From: Bacteroidales bacterium
Lineage (GTDB): Bacteria > Bacteroidota > Bacteroidia > Bacteroidales > P3
Length of the DNA: 64,000 nucleotides
Reading direction: 5' to 3'
Assembly (NCBI GenBank): GCA_017428115.1
Contig: JAFRRK010000097.1
Coordinates: forward strand, 56,383 to 120,382
Below the pieces are notes generated by a model, which worked only from the letters and a program-made list of their open reading frames with translations, had not been told where the DNA came from and did not search any database. Every line of letters begins with the position of its first letter. The stretch's first letter is position 1. The translations under genes and the position numbers were made by a program. This document shows positions 33,004 to 41,416 of this stretch, piece after piece.

Positions 33004-33190
33004 GCTAAAGTTTTCGACGGCGGTGTACCCGCCAATGTAGATTGTTCGGGCTTTTTTAATGCCCAAAGATAATGGTGTCTGCCCCGTGGCACGGCTGTAA
33101 TGGCCTGCCGAAGCCGTCGAATAGCTTTAGCAACGGGTAGCGGACACCTCTTTTTATCCGCAAACGGCACCCGACCGATTCGGGCAACTG
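33004..33190 (+). ncRNA. Structured, pseudoknotted leader RNA of the antirepressor gene
   Basis: GCTAAAGTT and TTCGACGGC (33004-33021) pair with GCCGTCGAA and AGCTTTAGC (33113-33131) to give an 18-bp helix with one bulged T closing a 90-nt interior. Inside are GGGC-GCCC (33048-33051, 33061-33064) and TGCC-CCGT-GGCA (33080-33091). GGTGTCTGC (33074-33082), inside the big loop, is complementary to GCGGACACC (33140-33148), outside it, which makes a pseudoknot or an alternative fold; the second partner is followed by TCTTTTT, so this alternative is terminator-like. ACGGCT/AGCCGT (33091-33096, 33112-33117) competes with the main helix. A CCCGA-CCGAT-TCGGG hairpin (about 33170-33184) precedes the start codon. 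Confidence 0.75.
33140..33155 (+). terminator. Conditional terminator half in the antirepressor leader
   Basis: GCGGACACC followed by TCTTTTT; forms a stem with 33074-33082. Would act as an intrinsic terminator only in the conformation that uses that pairing. Confidence 0.45.
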
Positions 33191-33206
33191 CTAACATATT
33201 CGACAC

Positions 33207-34082
33207 ATGGCAGAAAAAAGTACAGCCGGACGGACGGCAATCATTCAGTACTCTTACGAGGGTACACCAGTTTCCTTCTCACGAGGAGAGGGAGTTAAGG
33301 TAAATGCAGTACAAATGGCACAACCATTTGGGAAAATGCCTAAAGATTTCCTTAAAACAAAGGAAACCAAATCATTTCTTAAAGCACTTTCAAATAGGAA
33401 GAAAATCCTAATTGATGATTTAGTGCAAGTTAGAGCCGGAGCACCAGAGACGGGAGGTGGTACCTGGATGCACGAGGATGTGGCGATAGAGTTCGCCCGC
33501 TGGCTCTCTCCAGACTTCGCCATCTGGACGAACGACCGTATCAAGGAGCTGCTGCGCGAGGGGGTGGCCACGGTGAGCGACGATGACGACACTATCGCCA
33601 ACGCCATGGCCATCCTCCAGCGCCGCCTTGAGGAGAAGGATCGCCGCCTCCAGGAGAAGGAGCAACGCCTCCAACTGGCCAGCACGACCATCGAGCAGCA
33701 GGGGCAGCGCATCGTGGAGCAGCGCAACGAGATTGCCACACTCACGCCCATGGCCGACTACACCCGCGAGGTGCTGCAGTCCACCTCTACCTTCACTTTA
33801 ACGCAGATGGCCAAAGACCTCGGACTCCGCTCGGTGATGGTGCTGACGGAGTTCTGCCGCAACAACCGTATACTCTACCGGCAGAGCGGCCAGTGGATGC
33901 CAACGGCGCAGTACAGCGGACGCGGCTTCTTCGAGACCCGCACGGCCAAGTACGTCAAGAGCGACAACACCATAGGCACCAGCCTCTCGACGGTGGTCAC
34001 GGAGAAAGGCCGTCTGTTCCTCCGTAAGTTCATGGAGCAGAAGACGCGCCAGGCAGCGGCGCAGGAAGGAGGTGTGGCATGA
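33207..34082 (+). CDS. KilA-N/KilAC phage antirepressor
   Basis: A 291-residue protein with a KilA-N domain (about residues 10-115: VNAVQMAQPFGKMPKDFL, TGGGTWMHEDVAIEFARWLSPDFAIWTNDRI), a central coiled coil (about 135-190) and a KilAC/ANT domain (about 195-285: TFTLTQMAKDLGLRSVMVL, VTEKGRLFLRKF). Such two-domain proteins oppose CI-like repressors or redirect phage regulation. It is preceded by a 200-nt structured leader with its own -7 element, so its expression is probably controlled in cis by RNA structure. It overlaps the next gene by 4 nt. Confidence 0.92.
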   Translation: MAEKSTAGRTAIIQYSYEGTPVSFSRGEGVKVNAVQMAQPFGKMPKDFLKTKETKSFLKALSNRKKILIDDLVQVRAGAPETGGGTWMHEDVAIEFARWLSPDFAIWTNDRIKELLREGVATVSDDDDTIANAMAILQRRLEEKDRRLQEKEQRLQLASTTIEQQGQRIVEQRNEIATLTPMADYTREVLQSTSTFTLTQMAKDLGLRSVMVLTEFCRNNRILYRQSGQWMPTAQYSGRGFFETRTAKYVKSDNTIGTSLSTVVTEKGRLFLRKFMEQKTRQAAAQEGGVA

Positions 34083-34390
34083 GCGGCATTGTAGAGACTA
34101 TCCACGGCAAAATGCTCCAGCCCGACGAACTGGACTTCCAGGGCATCCACGACTTCAACTATCTCACCGACCTTCGGAGCGGGCTGCTCAACAGTCTCAT
34201 TCAGGCGGTGCAGGACCCCGACATGCCGTCGTGGACGGGGCAGACGCGCCGGGGCATCGTGGCCATGGGCTACATGATAGACGACATCGACAAGTGCCTC
34301 ACTGACCACCTGCGGGGCCACATCGCCGACCTTGAGCAGTACGCCGGGCTGGTGCATTGCGGCTATTCCGACCCTGTGGAGGACGATTGA
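34079..34390 (+). CDS. Phage protein downstream of the antirepressor
   Basis: A 103-residue acidic helical protein coupled to the antirepressor (4-nt overlap) and followed by a strong terminator. Possibly a helper or regulator of the antirepressor; no family recognised. It is the last gene of the early operon. Confidence 0.7.
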   Translation: MSGIVETIHGKMLQPDELDFQGIHDFNYLTDLRSGLLNSLIQAVQDPDMPSWTGQTRRGIVAMGYMIDDIDKCLTDHLRGHIADLEQYAGLVHCGYSDPVEDD

Positions 34391-34413
34391 TGGCGATACA
34401 CACCAACGAGAAA

Positions 34414-34440
34414 AGGAGGCTTTGCGGCCTCCTTTTTTTT
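34414..34440 (+). terminator. Strong terminator of the early operon
   Basis: AGGAGGC (34414-34420), 6-nt loop, GCCTCCT (34427-34433), then an 8-T run. Behind it, 34441-34588 contains no supportable gene; it is the 3' flank of the leftward toxin-like gene. Confidence 0.9.
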
Positions 34441-34588
34441 GTGGCTCGGTAGGGGTGTTCAGGGTCTTAAGGCTGACCTTGCGGGCATTACTGCTACCGC
34501 GCTCCTCGGAGCCAATAGATTCCATGTGGGTTCTACGATCCTTCTTCGATCCCTCTTCGTCGGTTGCTTGATTCTGTTACCCCGCCAT

Positions 34589-35032
34589 TCATAACAAACC
34601 ATACTGTTTCATTTTGGCAACGCTGGCCACCGGCGAACCGACAACGAGCTTTTTTATAGCCTCCAAGTCGTTCTCGCTGACGATTCCTATGTACTCGCCG
34701 TCCGAAACAATCCGTCCAACGCCAGTTTCTTTCATCTTGTAGCAGTCCACAAAACGATCTTTGCCTTTCAAGAAGCCGTAGTCGGCAGCTGCGATGGAAT
34801 ACTGCCACGGGCCGATGACCGATTTGAGGTTGTCGTTTATCTCGGTGTTGATGAGAGACAGTGCTACGTAGTTACCTTCCGCATCCTTGCCGAGAATGAC
34901 GAAATACTTGTCGCGGAAAGTGTCGCCCGCGTTCTTGGGTGTCACACCGTCCGACGGATAGAACCTCATACGATACACACTGCCGGGCTGCACCGTAAGA
35001 GCCTTGAGGGTCTTGTTGTCTCCGAGTTCCAT
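34589..35032 (-). CDS. Probable toxin partner of the Panacea antitoxin
   Basis: A 147-residue protein. The first 75 residues have strands and the segment TFRDKYFVILGKDAEGNYVALSLINTEIND, a compact beta-rich fold like small growth-inhibiting proteins; the second half is helical (ENDLEAIKKLVVG). It starts 5 nt after the Panacea-domain gene. Toxin genes next to Panacea-domain antitoxins are highly diverse, so the toxin role rests on position. No catalytic motif identified. Confidence 0.65.
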   Translation of the reverse strand: MELGDNKTLKALTVQPGSVYRMRFYPSDGVTPKNAGDTFRDKYFVILGKDAEGNYVALSLINTEINDNLKSVIGPWQYSIAAADYGFLKGKDRFVDCYKMKETGVGRIVSDGEYIGIVSENDLEAIKKLVVGSPVASVAKMKQYGLL

Positions 35033-35036
35033 ATCC

Positions 35037-35606
35037 TCACATCAACGCTTCGTCCAACTCCAGTGACTCTTTGAGGTACTCAAGAGCATCCGAATTGGCA
35101 CCCTCCTCTTTGGCGATAGCCACCATGTCCATCTTCTTTGATACGGGGTCGTTGAATGCCCTATTCCATTCGTTCTGGTGGGTGGTGTTTCGTATGGTGT
35201 TGAAGTCCATGCGCCCTACTTCGGCCAGTGCGTCATCAAGGCATTCCACCTGGGACCGCGACAGGTAGTCCATGTCGGGACGCTCGTTTGTACTGAACGC
35301 CTCGTTCTCAAAATGCACTGCCGCAGCCACCTCGCCAAGTCCGTCGTTCTTGTGATAACGCATTGCCTGTACGTCGCCTCTCGCTATTTTCAAGACATCA
35401 TACATCGCTGAAGGCACAGGGCCGTAAGGCAAGGCGACAATGGTGTCAGGATACAGAGGGGTAAAATAGCGGGCAAGGTGATATTTTTGTGCGTAGAAAG
35501 CCGCCTTTACGATATGATACACGTCGCACTCTTGAGTGCCGCTCCACCGACCAACTATGTAGAGCAGAACGGCTTTCATTACTGATATGTCGTACCTATT
35601 TGCCAT
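35037..35606 (-). CDS. Panacea (DUF4065/SocA-like) antitoxin
   Basis: A 189-residue protein starting at the ATG at 35606; a longer upstream frame only reads through the promoter. The Panacea/SocA-like domain shows MKAVLLYIVGRW, HIVKAAFYAQKYHLARY, and ALPYGPVPSAMYDVLK, then a variable helical C-terminus. These proteins neutralise the toxin encoded next to them. Promoter directly upstream, flanked by two CCAA-N8-TTGG dyads. Confidence 0.88.
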   Translation of the reverse strand: MANRYDISVMKAVLLYIVGRWSGTQECDVYHIVKAAFYAQKYHLARYFTPLYPDTIVALPYGPVPSAMYDVLKIARGDVQAMRYHKNDGLGEVAAAVHFENEAFSTNERPDMDYLSRSQVECLDDALAEVGRMDFNTIRNTTHQNEWNRAFNDPVSKKMDMVAIAKEEGANSDALEYLKESLELDEALM

Positions 35607-35630
35607 GATTTTTTTAATCTTTTGCGACTG

Positions 35631-35660
35631 CAAAAGTACAACTTTTTTTTGAATTGGCAA
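35631..35660 (-). promoter_or_regulatory. Promoter of the Panacea toxin-antitoxin operon
   Basis: Minus-strand TTG (35660-35658) and TACTTTTG (35638-35631) with the 22-nt offset. Transcription starts about 25 nt before the antitoxin ATG. Confidence 0.8.
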
Positions 35661-35670
35661 AAAAAGTTGT

Positions 35671-35720
35671 ACCAACAAAAACCTTGGCACTTTCCCGAAA
35701 AAAACCAACAAAAACCTTGG
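35671..35720. promoter_or_regulatory. Paired 17-bp operator-like dyads, late control region 1
   Basis: ACCAACAAAAACCTTGG occurs identically at 35671-35687 and 35704-35720, 33 bp apart (three helical turns). Each is a CCAA-N8-TTGG dyad. They lie between the leftward toxin-antitoxin promoter and the rightward promoter at 35784. The same dyad pair occurs at 48762-48810. Confidence 0.75.
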
Positions 35721-35783
35721 TATTGCATTTTCAGTGAACTATGTACTTTGCAATTAACGTGCCTGTATAACACGAAATATTCG

Positions 35784-35791
35784 TACTTTTG
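35784..35791 (+). promoter_or_regulatory. -7 element of the DUF4417 transcript
   Basis: TACTTTTG, 27 nt before the DUF4417 ATG. TATAACACGA at 35766-35775 replaces a TTG -33; a similar TATAGCACGA precedes the second late promoter (48850-48859). Probably activator dependent. Confidence 0.6.
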
Positions 35792-35817
35792 CAATTTGAA
35801 TTCAAACAGGAACAATA

Positions 35818-36435
35818 ATGAAACCAGCAGAGGACAGGCTATATCCGAGCGACAATGCCTTTGAAATACCCAGCCTACTCACCGACCGACAGCCGGACAC
35901 AGGATTGCTGCTCCCATGCGGCGGGTGGGGACAGGAACGCAGGGACAAGAAGAATGTTATGACGTGGCATTTCTACGTCGACGACTACCGATTTGAAAAC
36001 ATCTGGCTTAACCCCGACACCCTCATATCCACCCATTGCCGTGAGGCGGTGGAGCCGAACTTTTCCGTCTATGACACAACGCCCGTGTCCTTCGGGTTGC
36101 AGCAGATATACAAGAAACGCTGGATTGCCAGATACTGGCAAGAAAGGGGATTGCGGATTTATGCCGACCTCAATGTAAGTGCCAAGTTTTACGACTATAA
36201 CCGACTCGGAATCCCCGAAGGATACAACGCTTTTGCCACTCGCGGGTATACCGACCGTCTGGAATACTTGAAGATGGAGATTGATATTGCCCGGCACATA
36301 TCGGGTTGCGACCACCCCAACATGATAGTTTACGGTGGCGGTGAGGCTGTCCACGACATTTGTTTGCAGACCTCCATCATCTATCTTCCGGAGTTCAAAC
36401 CCAATATTCGCAGAAAGGAGGCTGCAGATGGCTAA
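35818..36435 (+). CDS. DUF4417 domain protein
   Basis: A 205-residue protein matching DUF4417: LPCGGWGQERR, WHFYVDDYRFENIW, VEPNFSVYDTTPVSFGLQQIY and the IARYWQERGLRIYADLNVS segment. The family occurs in phages and mobile elements, function unknown. It overlaps the next gene by 8 nt and is the first rightward gene of late control region 1. Confidence 0.85.
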   Translation: MKPAEDRLYPSDNAFEIPSLLTDRQPDTGLLLPCGGWGQERRDKKNVMTWHFYVDDYRFENIWLNPDTLISTHCREAVEPNFSVYDTTPVSFGLQQIYKKRWIARYWQERGLRIYADLNVSAKFYDYNRLGIPEGYNAFATRGYTDRLEYLKMEIDIARHISGCDHPNMIVYGGGEAVHDICLQTSIIYLPEFKPNIRRKEAADG

Positions 36436-36949
36436 GACAAAGGGCGGAGTCCGTCCTGTTTCGCGCCGCACTACCACCTACCAAAATCGATGGGCTGACT
36501 ACCAGTCGCTGATGCAGTCGGGCAAATATTCCGACGGCTTTTTCAGCGAGAAAGGCGGTGGTTTCTATGTTGTTGAAAACAGCACGTTCAAGCACAAACC
36601 GGAGGAAATGGAAGCCGCCACGCACCTTGCCGATTCCGGCTATAAAGTCTATCTTACAAGCGAGACGGGCCATATCAAGACGAAAGAGGGCGATGTATTC
36701 TCCTACTCTTACGAACAAAGCACACCTAAGGATGCAAAAGGCGGCCATGGGGTGAAGAAGTGCCTCGGACACGCAAAGAGCAAGGGTGTCGATGTTGCCG
36801 TGATTTACGACAAACACCAGCGTTTCAGTTCAAAGAACATAAGTGCGGGAATCCAAGAGTTTGAGAAATACAATAAAAAGTATAGGTTCAAAAGGATAAT
36901 AGTGATTGACCATAATGGGAAAGTTCATACGCATAAGCATGAAAGTTAA
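36428..36949 (+). CDS. Stand-alone toxin-like domain protein (CdiA-CT/BECR-like)
   Basis: A 173-residue protein starting at the ATG at 36428. Its C-terminal 120 residues (GYKVYLTSETG, VKKCLGHAKSKGVDVAVIYDKH, FKRIIVIDHNGKVHTHKH) line up with the C-terminal 130 residues of the minor head protein (SGHSVVLLGEGG, IKKALNHCASKNGVRVAVVYF, FDVIYFMTKDGIIHEHSRH). This domain type resembles C-terminal nuclease domains of contact-dependent inhibition and polymorphic toxins carried by phage head proteins. The N-terminus is a basic segment. It stands directly behind DUF4417 and is followed by a terminator and a convergent RNA. Toxicity inferred. Confidence 0.7.
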   Translation: MAKTKGGVRPVSRRTTTYQNRWADYQSLMQSGKYSDGFFSEKGGGFYVVENSTFKHKPEEMEAATHLADSGYKVYLTSETGHIKTKEGDVFSYSYEQSTPKDAKGGHGVKKCLGHAKSKGVDVAVIYDKHQRFSSKNISAGIQEFEKYNKKYRFKRIIVIDHNGKVHTHKHES

Positions 36950-36955
36950 CAAAAG

Positions 36956-36985
36956 AAGGGACACCCGAAAGCGTCCCTTTTGCGT
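36956..36985. terminator. Bidirectional terminator between toxin-like gene and small RNA
   Basis: AAGGGAC (36956-36962) and GTCCCTT (36973-36979), 10-nt loop. On the plus strand TTTTGCG follows; on the minus strand CTTTTGTT follows. It ends both converging transcripts 7 nt behind the toxin-like gene. Confidence 0.75.
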
Positions 36986-37187
36986 GGAGCAGAGGCGGAC
37001 AGGCCACGCTGTGTACTCAACGGAGGGCGAATTAGCCCGATTCCCCCTGACGATTGCCGCCGTCGCCAAGTCCTGTACCTTATCAATTAGTCATGTGTCT
37101 TATTCAGCAAAGGCACACATTCTGGTTATGCAGAAGAACGTCTACTGTCCCCACCGAGCGTTACTGGCAACCCTCTCGGAATGACTG
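36956..37187 (-). ncRNA. Structured small RNA 1, convergent to the toxin-like gene
   Basis: A leftward transcript of about 230 nt from a TACCTTTG -7 element (37201-37194) to the terminator at 36956-36979. Hairpins in plus-strand coordinates: 37154-37179 (CCGAG/CTCGG with inner GTT/AAC), 37093-37120 (ATGTGT/ACACAT), 37049-37064 (GACG/CGTC), 37025-37038 (GGGC/GCCC), 36982-37009 (GCGTGG/CCACGC), and ACAGG/CCTGT (36999-37003 with 37072-37076) as an alternative closing stem. Neither strand holds a credible ORF. A second RNA of the same arrangement is at 43130-43276. Confidence 0.65.
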
Positions 37188-37193
37188 GCGATG

Positions 37194-37201
37194 CAAAGGT
37201 A
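37194..37201 (-). promoter_or_regulatory. -7 element of small RNA 1
   Basis: TACCTTTG on the minus strand. A TTG lies only 16 nt upstream (first T to first T), shorter than usual, so the promoter is weak or regulated. Confidence 0.45.
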
Positions 37202-37339
37202 CGAAATAAATATCAATTCGGAGAAAAAAAATGAACAAATTAACGTAAATACCACATAAACAATAGATTAAAAACAGACATACAGTATTAAAACCGAGAC
37301 AACCAACCCAAAGTTTAACAAATCAAATCAAAAATCAAC

Positions 37340-37600
37340 ATGACAGCAGAAGAACTTTTGACAGAGGATATCAGCCTTAAGGCGGAGATCTACTCCGAAC
37401 AGATGGCCTACAATGAGAGAAAGCACGAAGCACGCGTCCGTCACCATAGCAATCTCAACACCGAGTATGCACGCTACTACAAGGAATGCCGAGAGTTGGA
37501 GAAACAGCACGATGAGGTTATTAACGTCTATTATTCCAGACGCGATGAAATCGCACTCGAACTCCATAAGATAAGAGCAGCCAAAGAGTTGGCTGAATAA
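37340..37600 (+). CDS. Small helical phage protein upstream of terminase
   Basis: An 86-residue, strongly charged, coiled-coil protein (EARVRHHSNLNTEYARYYKECRELEKQHDEV). It precedes the terminase genes and has an A-rich leader without SD sequence, as common in Bacteroidota. No family recognised. Confidence 0.7.
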   Translation: MTAEELLTEDISLKAEIYSEQMAYNERKHEARVRHHSNLNTEYARYYKECRELEKQHDEVINVYYSRRDEIALELHKIRAAKELAE

Positions 37601-37683
37601 TAAAAAGACTGGCAATCAAGGAACTTGCCATAAGGAAATTAGACAAAATAGAAAACACATCTGACATAATAAAGGATGACGAC

Positions 37684-38208
37684 ATGGAGAAAAAGAAAGC
37701 AACACAGAAGAAGCCAAAGGAAACGACCACCGCCAAGATAAAGAGGAAGGCGGCTAAGGGCACTAATCCCAATATGAAGCATGGCGCGGAGTCCACCAAA
37801 AAGGTAATGGCAAAAAAGGTTAAGAAAGCCAAGGCAGATTTTCTTGAGATATACAAGAATAACATGTGCATCGTCGCCACCTCTTGCAGGTGTGCCAACA
37901 TCTCACGAACTCAGTATTACCAATGGAGAAAAGAGGATGCCGAATTTGCCGCCCAATGCGACGATATAGAGGAGTTGCAAAAGGACATGGCCGAAGCCTC
38001 CCTACTGAAACAGATTAAGGACGGCAACACGACTATGATTATCTTCTACGCCAAAACAAAGATGAGAGACAGAGGGTATGGCGAAAAGCAAGATGTCAAC
38101 CTCCATACTGATGAAGAATTGGATTTCAGCAAGCTCACCGACGAGGAATTGCTCCAATATAATGAGTTGCTGAGCAAGATGCACAAAAGCGACACGCCAA
38201 CAGAATAA
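37684..38208 (+). CDS. Terminase small subunit
   Basis: A 174-residue protein with a basic N-terminus and a homeodomain-like HTH (about residues 55-85: IVATSCRCANISRTQYYQWRKEDAEFA), then MIIFYAKTKMRDRGYGEKQ and an acidic tail DEELDFSKLTDEELLQYNELL. This is the layout of phBC6A51-type terminase small subunits that recognise packaging sites. Located 6 nt before the large subunit. Confidence 0.85.
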   Translation: MEKKKATQKKPKETTTAKIKRKAAKGTNPNMKHGAESTKKVMAKKVKKAKADFLEIYKNNMCIVATSCRCANISRTQYYQWRKEDAEFAAQCDDIEELQKDMAEASLLKQIKDGNTTMIIFYAKTKMRDRGYGEKQDVNLHTDEELDFSKLTDEELLQYNELLSKMHKSDTPTE

Positions 38209-38214
38209 CGCACC

Positions 38215-39672
38215 ATGGCCGAAAAGCAGATAGTGATACCGCGCGAGCTACAGGTCAAGATGGAAATGTTCCGTCGTGGCCTATTCGACTTTATCACTGT
38301 CCGTGAAGGTAAGAAGCACGTCAAGCAGGAAATGGCGTTGCAGGTGTTGATGGACCACTCCACAAGTGAATTCCTGTACGGTGGTGCTGCCGGCGGTGCA
38401 AAGTCATGGACGGGTGCCGCATGGCTGACATTCATGTGCCTACTCTATCCCGGCACCAAATACTTTGTCGGACGTAACGTACTCGCCCGACTATTGGACT
38501 CCACTCAGCCGACTTTCCACAAGGTATTTGCCGCCTATGGGGTGCCAAAGCACCTGTGGAAGTTCAACGGCTCTCGCAACTACTTCGAATTCTACAATGG
38601 CTCCCGAATAAACCTTATAGAGCTGAAAAGGACACCCAGTGACCCATTCTTTGAGGATTTGGGTTCTATTGAGTACACGAGCGGGTGGATTGAAGAGGCT
38701 GGTGAGGTGTGTTTCGATGCCTACGACACCCTCAAGAGCCGTATCAACAGACAGTATAACGATAAGTACGGCATCCTTGGCAAGATATTCATCACGTGCA
38801 ACCCGAAAAAGAACTGGCTGTTTAACGAATTCTATGAGCCATGGAAGAAACACCTGCTCCCCAGTCAGAAAGTCTATATGCCGTGCCTCGTTCAAGAAAA
38901 CCCGTTTATCGAAAAGTCGTACATTGACAAGCTGCTGTCAATCTCGGACAAGGTGAAGAGGGAGCGACTTCTGAAAGGTAACTGGGAGTACGACGACAAT
39001 CCGAACATGCTCTGCTCCTATGACAACATTCTGGCCATGTTCGACAATCCCATCAGCGAATGCGCAGGGGGGACGGAACCGAAGTTCATCACATGCGACG
39101 TGGCGCGGTTCGGCTCGGACAGAGCCCGCATTATCGTCTGGCATGGGTGGATGTGGGTAGAGGTACACAGCTTCGACATATCAAAGACCACCGACATCGA
39201 GAACTGCATCCGTGCCATGATGAAGAAATGGAGGGTGCCAGCCAAGCAGGTAGTGGTGGATGAAGATGGTGTAGGCGGTGGCGTGGTTGACCATATCGGA
39301 TGTATCGGCTTCGTCAATGCCGCCCAGCCGTACCCAGACCCGTCGAGCAACGAGAAAGAGAACTATAAGAACGCACAGACCCAGTGCATATACAAACTTG
39401 CCGACCATATCAACAACCACGACATAGTGATACCGAGAGATCTGATAAGCCGGGAGGAGGAGGAGCAGATAACGCGTGAATGCGAACAGCTCCAGTCGTG
39501 GAACGTGGATAGCGACGGCAAACTTGAAGCAAAACCGAAAGCGGAAATCAAGGAGGATATAGGACGGTCGCCCGACTGGCGCGATGCCATGCTCATGCGC
39601 TGCACCTTCGACTACTTGAACTACATCATCCCCGATGATTTGGAACGCAGACTTGCAAAATTTTTAATTTAA
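38215..39672 (+). CDS. Terminase large subunit
   Basis: A 485-residue packaging ATPase-nuclease. Walker A-like YGGAAGGAKSW (about residues 55-65), Walker B WIEEAGEV (about 157-165), coupling motif ITCNP (about 195-199). The RNase H-like nuclease domain starts at FITCDVARFGSD (about 295-306) with VVVDEDGVGGGVVD (about 345-358) and a C-terminal SPDWRDAML. Family Terminase_6/PBSX-like. It would pump DNA through the portal encoded next. Confidence 0.96.
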   Translation: MAEKQIVIPRELQVKMEMFRRGLFDFITVREGKKHVKQEMALQVLMDHSTSEFLYGGAAGGAKSWTGAAWLTFMCLLYPGTKYFVGRNVLARLLDSTQPTFHKVFAAYGVPKHLWKFNGSRNYFEFYNGSRINLIELKRTPSDPFFEDLGSIEYTSGWIEEAGEVCFDAYDTLKSRINRQYNDKYGILGKIFITCNPKKNWLFNEFYEPWKKHLLPSQKVYMPCLVQENPFIEKSYIDKLLSISDKVKRERLLKGNWEYDDNPNMLCSYDNILAMFDNPISECAGGTEPKFITCDVARFGSDRARIIVWHGWMWVEVHSFDISKTTDIENCIRAMMKKWRVPAKQVVVDEDGVGGGVVDHIGCIGFVNAAQPYPDPSSNEKENYKNAQTQCIYKLADHINNHDIVIPRDLISREEEEQITRECEQLQSWNVDSDGKLEAKPKAEIKEDIGRSPDWRDAMLMRCTFDYLNYIIPDDLERRLAKFLI

Positions 39673-39677
39673 TCGAT

Positions 39678-41222
39678 ATGAGCATAATAACTGTAGTCAA
39701 AAATGAAATCAAAGCCGCCGTAGGCTACCAACAGACTTTTGAAGAGCTGATTACAAACGGCGATGTCTCACGGGCAATAAGCATGATGGAAGACCGCTCA
39801 GTCCGTGCGGCTGAATGCATCCGCGAGTATGAATGCAACTCCCACAAGATTATGAAGAGGTCGCCCAAGACCATCAGAGACAAACTGGGGAACGTTATCC
39901 GCACCAAGGAGCTGAACAAAATCGCCATCCCCTACCCCCTGTACATTAACGAAATCGCGTTGGTGTTCATGTACGGTCGCCCTGTCAAGTGGATTGACGG
40001 CACACCCGCCCCTTACCGTGACGAGCGTGCAGCCCTCGACGAAGAGCGCAAGACCTTGGAGGAAGGCAACCCGCGCCTGACAGAGATTGACGCCCGTATC
40101 GAGGAGATACAGATGGAGCAGGATAAGATAACGGAGCGGTTCAAGAAATACACCGACCTGATGACAGAAGCCCGCTTCGATGCGCATATCCGAGAGGCAA
40201 AGCGTGTCGCCGGGATAGAGGAATGTTCCGCTATGCTCTTCCATTGCTACAGGGAGGATGATACACCGAAGATGCGCATCAAAGTTCTGTCGAAGATGGA
40301 GAATGACGATATCTACACCATGTTCGACCAATACGACCGTCTGACCGCATTCGCTTGGGGGTACAACACCGTTGACACAGCCAATAAGATAGTCCACCAC
40401 TACGACATATACACGGCAGATAGGATGTGGTTCTGCAAGCAGCGGGGGCTTGGTCAGTGGACGGTGGAGGCCAAAGACAACCCCATCGGCAAGATACCTG
40501 TCATTGTCATGCTCCAGCCGAGAGAATGGGAACAGACAACATCGCTCATCGACCGAGTGGAGAAAGCCATGTCTTCTGTGGCCGACAGTAACGACCGATT
40601 CAGCGACCCGAAGCTGGTTGCCACCTCCGAAGTTCTCAACAAGGAGCATCTGCCGAAAGATGAAGAAGACGGTGAAATGTTCATCGTCAAGGCGGGCGGT
40701 GACGTTCACTACCTCGAACGCACAGACAGCAACGAGGCGAGAAGTACCGAGATTGACAAGCTCGACGACCAGATATTGAGCAAGTCGTTCACCCCGAACC
40801 TCACCCTCGAATCCTTGAAGGGGCTGGGGCAAGCCAGCGGACGTATGCTTGAGCAATACTTGATACTCGCGAATATCAAGGCAGACAAGCACAAGGAGCG
40901 GCACGATGAATACCTGTCAAGGACATCGAGCCTCGTTCTCACCATCCTTGACAGAGTGATAGACATCCCCCACATGGGTTACTCTGACTTGACCGTCCTC
41001 CATGAGTTCAGCGAGCCGTTTGGCGAAGATGTCACCCAGATACTCAACGATGCCATCAAGCAGTATAACTCTGGCGGCATGTCCACCGAGACAATGCTGG
41101 AGCACTCGTACCTCATCAAGGACAAGAATATCGAATTAGAGCGGCTGGAACGAGAGAAGCAGGAGAGACTAATGGAGTACCAGCAAAAGCAGATGATTGA
41201 CGCATTCGGTATAGCAGAGTAG
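39678..41222 (+). CDS. Portal protein, SPP1 Gp6-like
   Basis: A 514-residue protein. The N-terminal clip/stem organisation is recognisable by KIAIPYPLYINEIALVFMYGRPV and later by GKIPVIVMLQPREWEQTTSLIDRVEKAMSSVADSN, both typical of SPP1-type portals, and the helical C-terminal crown region (LERLEREKQERLMEYQQK). A coiled-coil insertion occupies about 112-152. It forms the dodecameric ring at one capsid vertex. Between terminase and minor head protein. Confidence 0.92.
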   Translation: MSIITVVKNEIKAAVGYQQTFEELITNGDVSRAISMMEDRSVRAAECIREYECNSHKIMKRSPKTIRDKLGNVIRTKELNKIAIPYPLYINEIALVFMYGRPVKWIDGTPAPYRDERAALDEERKTLEEGNPRLTEIDARIEEIQMEQDKITERFKKYTDLMTEARFDAHIREAKRVAGIEECSAMLFHCYREDDTPKMRIKVLSKMENDDIYTMFDQYDRLTAFAWGYNTVDTANKIVHHYDIYTADRMWFCKQRGLGQWTVEAKDNPIGKIPVIVMLQPREWEQTTSLIDRVEKAMSSVADSNDRFSDPKLVATSEVLNKEHLPKDEEDGEMFIVKAGGDVHYLERTDSNEARSTEIDKLDDQILSKSFTPNLTLESLKGLGQASGRMLEQYLILANIKADKHKERHDEYLSRTSSLVLTILDRVIDIPHMGYSDLTVLHEFSEPFGEDVTQILNDAIKQYNSGGMSTETMLEHSYLIKDKNIELERLEREKQERLMEYQQKQMIDAFGIAE

Positions 41223-41224
41223 CC

Positions 41225-41416
41225 ATGGCAACGAAAACGTCAGACAAAACGAAAACGTCAAACTTAGGGACGTGCCGGGAGTGCAAGCTATCCTACGACT
41301 ACCATGAGCTGACCAACCACAAGCCACGCAGACCCTTCATGTGCAAGTGTCCGCATGAGAGGTGGAGTCAGTTCCTTGACAAGTTGTGCGTAAACGGCAA
41401 ATTTGAACGGAAGTGA
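41225..41416 (+). CDS. Small zinc-ribbon phage protein
   Basis: A 63-residue protein with CRECKLSYDYHE and FMCKCPHERW, a CxxC...CxC knuckle. It overlaps the minor head protein GTG start by 4 nt. Function unknown. Confidence 0.7.
   Translation: MATKTSDKTKTSNLGTCRECKLSYDYHELTNHKPRRPFMCKCPHERWSQFLDKLCVNGKFERK

Noticed and set aside
34441-34588. Minus-strand coding region beginning near 34525
   Set aside because: The frame runs through the strong terminator and the antisense of the antirepressor operon, and has no RBS or conserved features.
36906-37184. Plus-strand ORF of 92 codons behind the toxin-like gene
   Set aside because: It starts inside the toxin-like gene, crosses a terminator, and its composition is basic and Cys-rich nonsense; the region is better explained by a structured leftward RNA.
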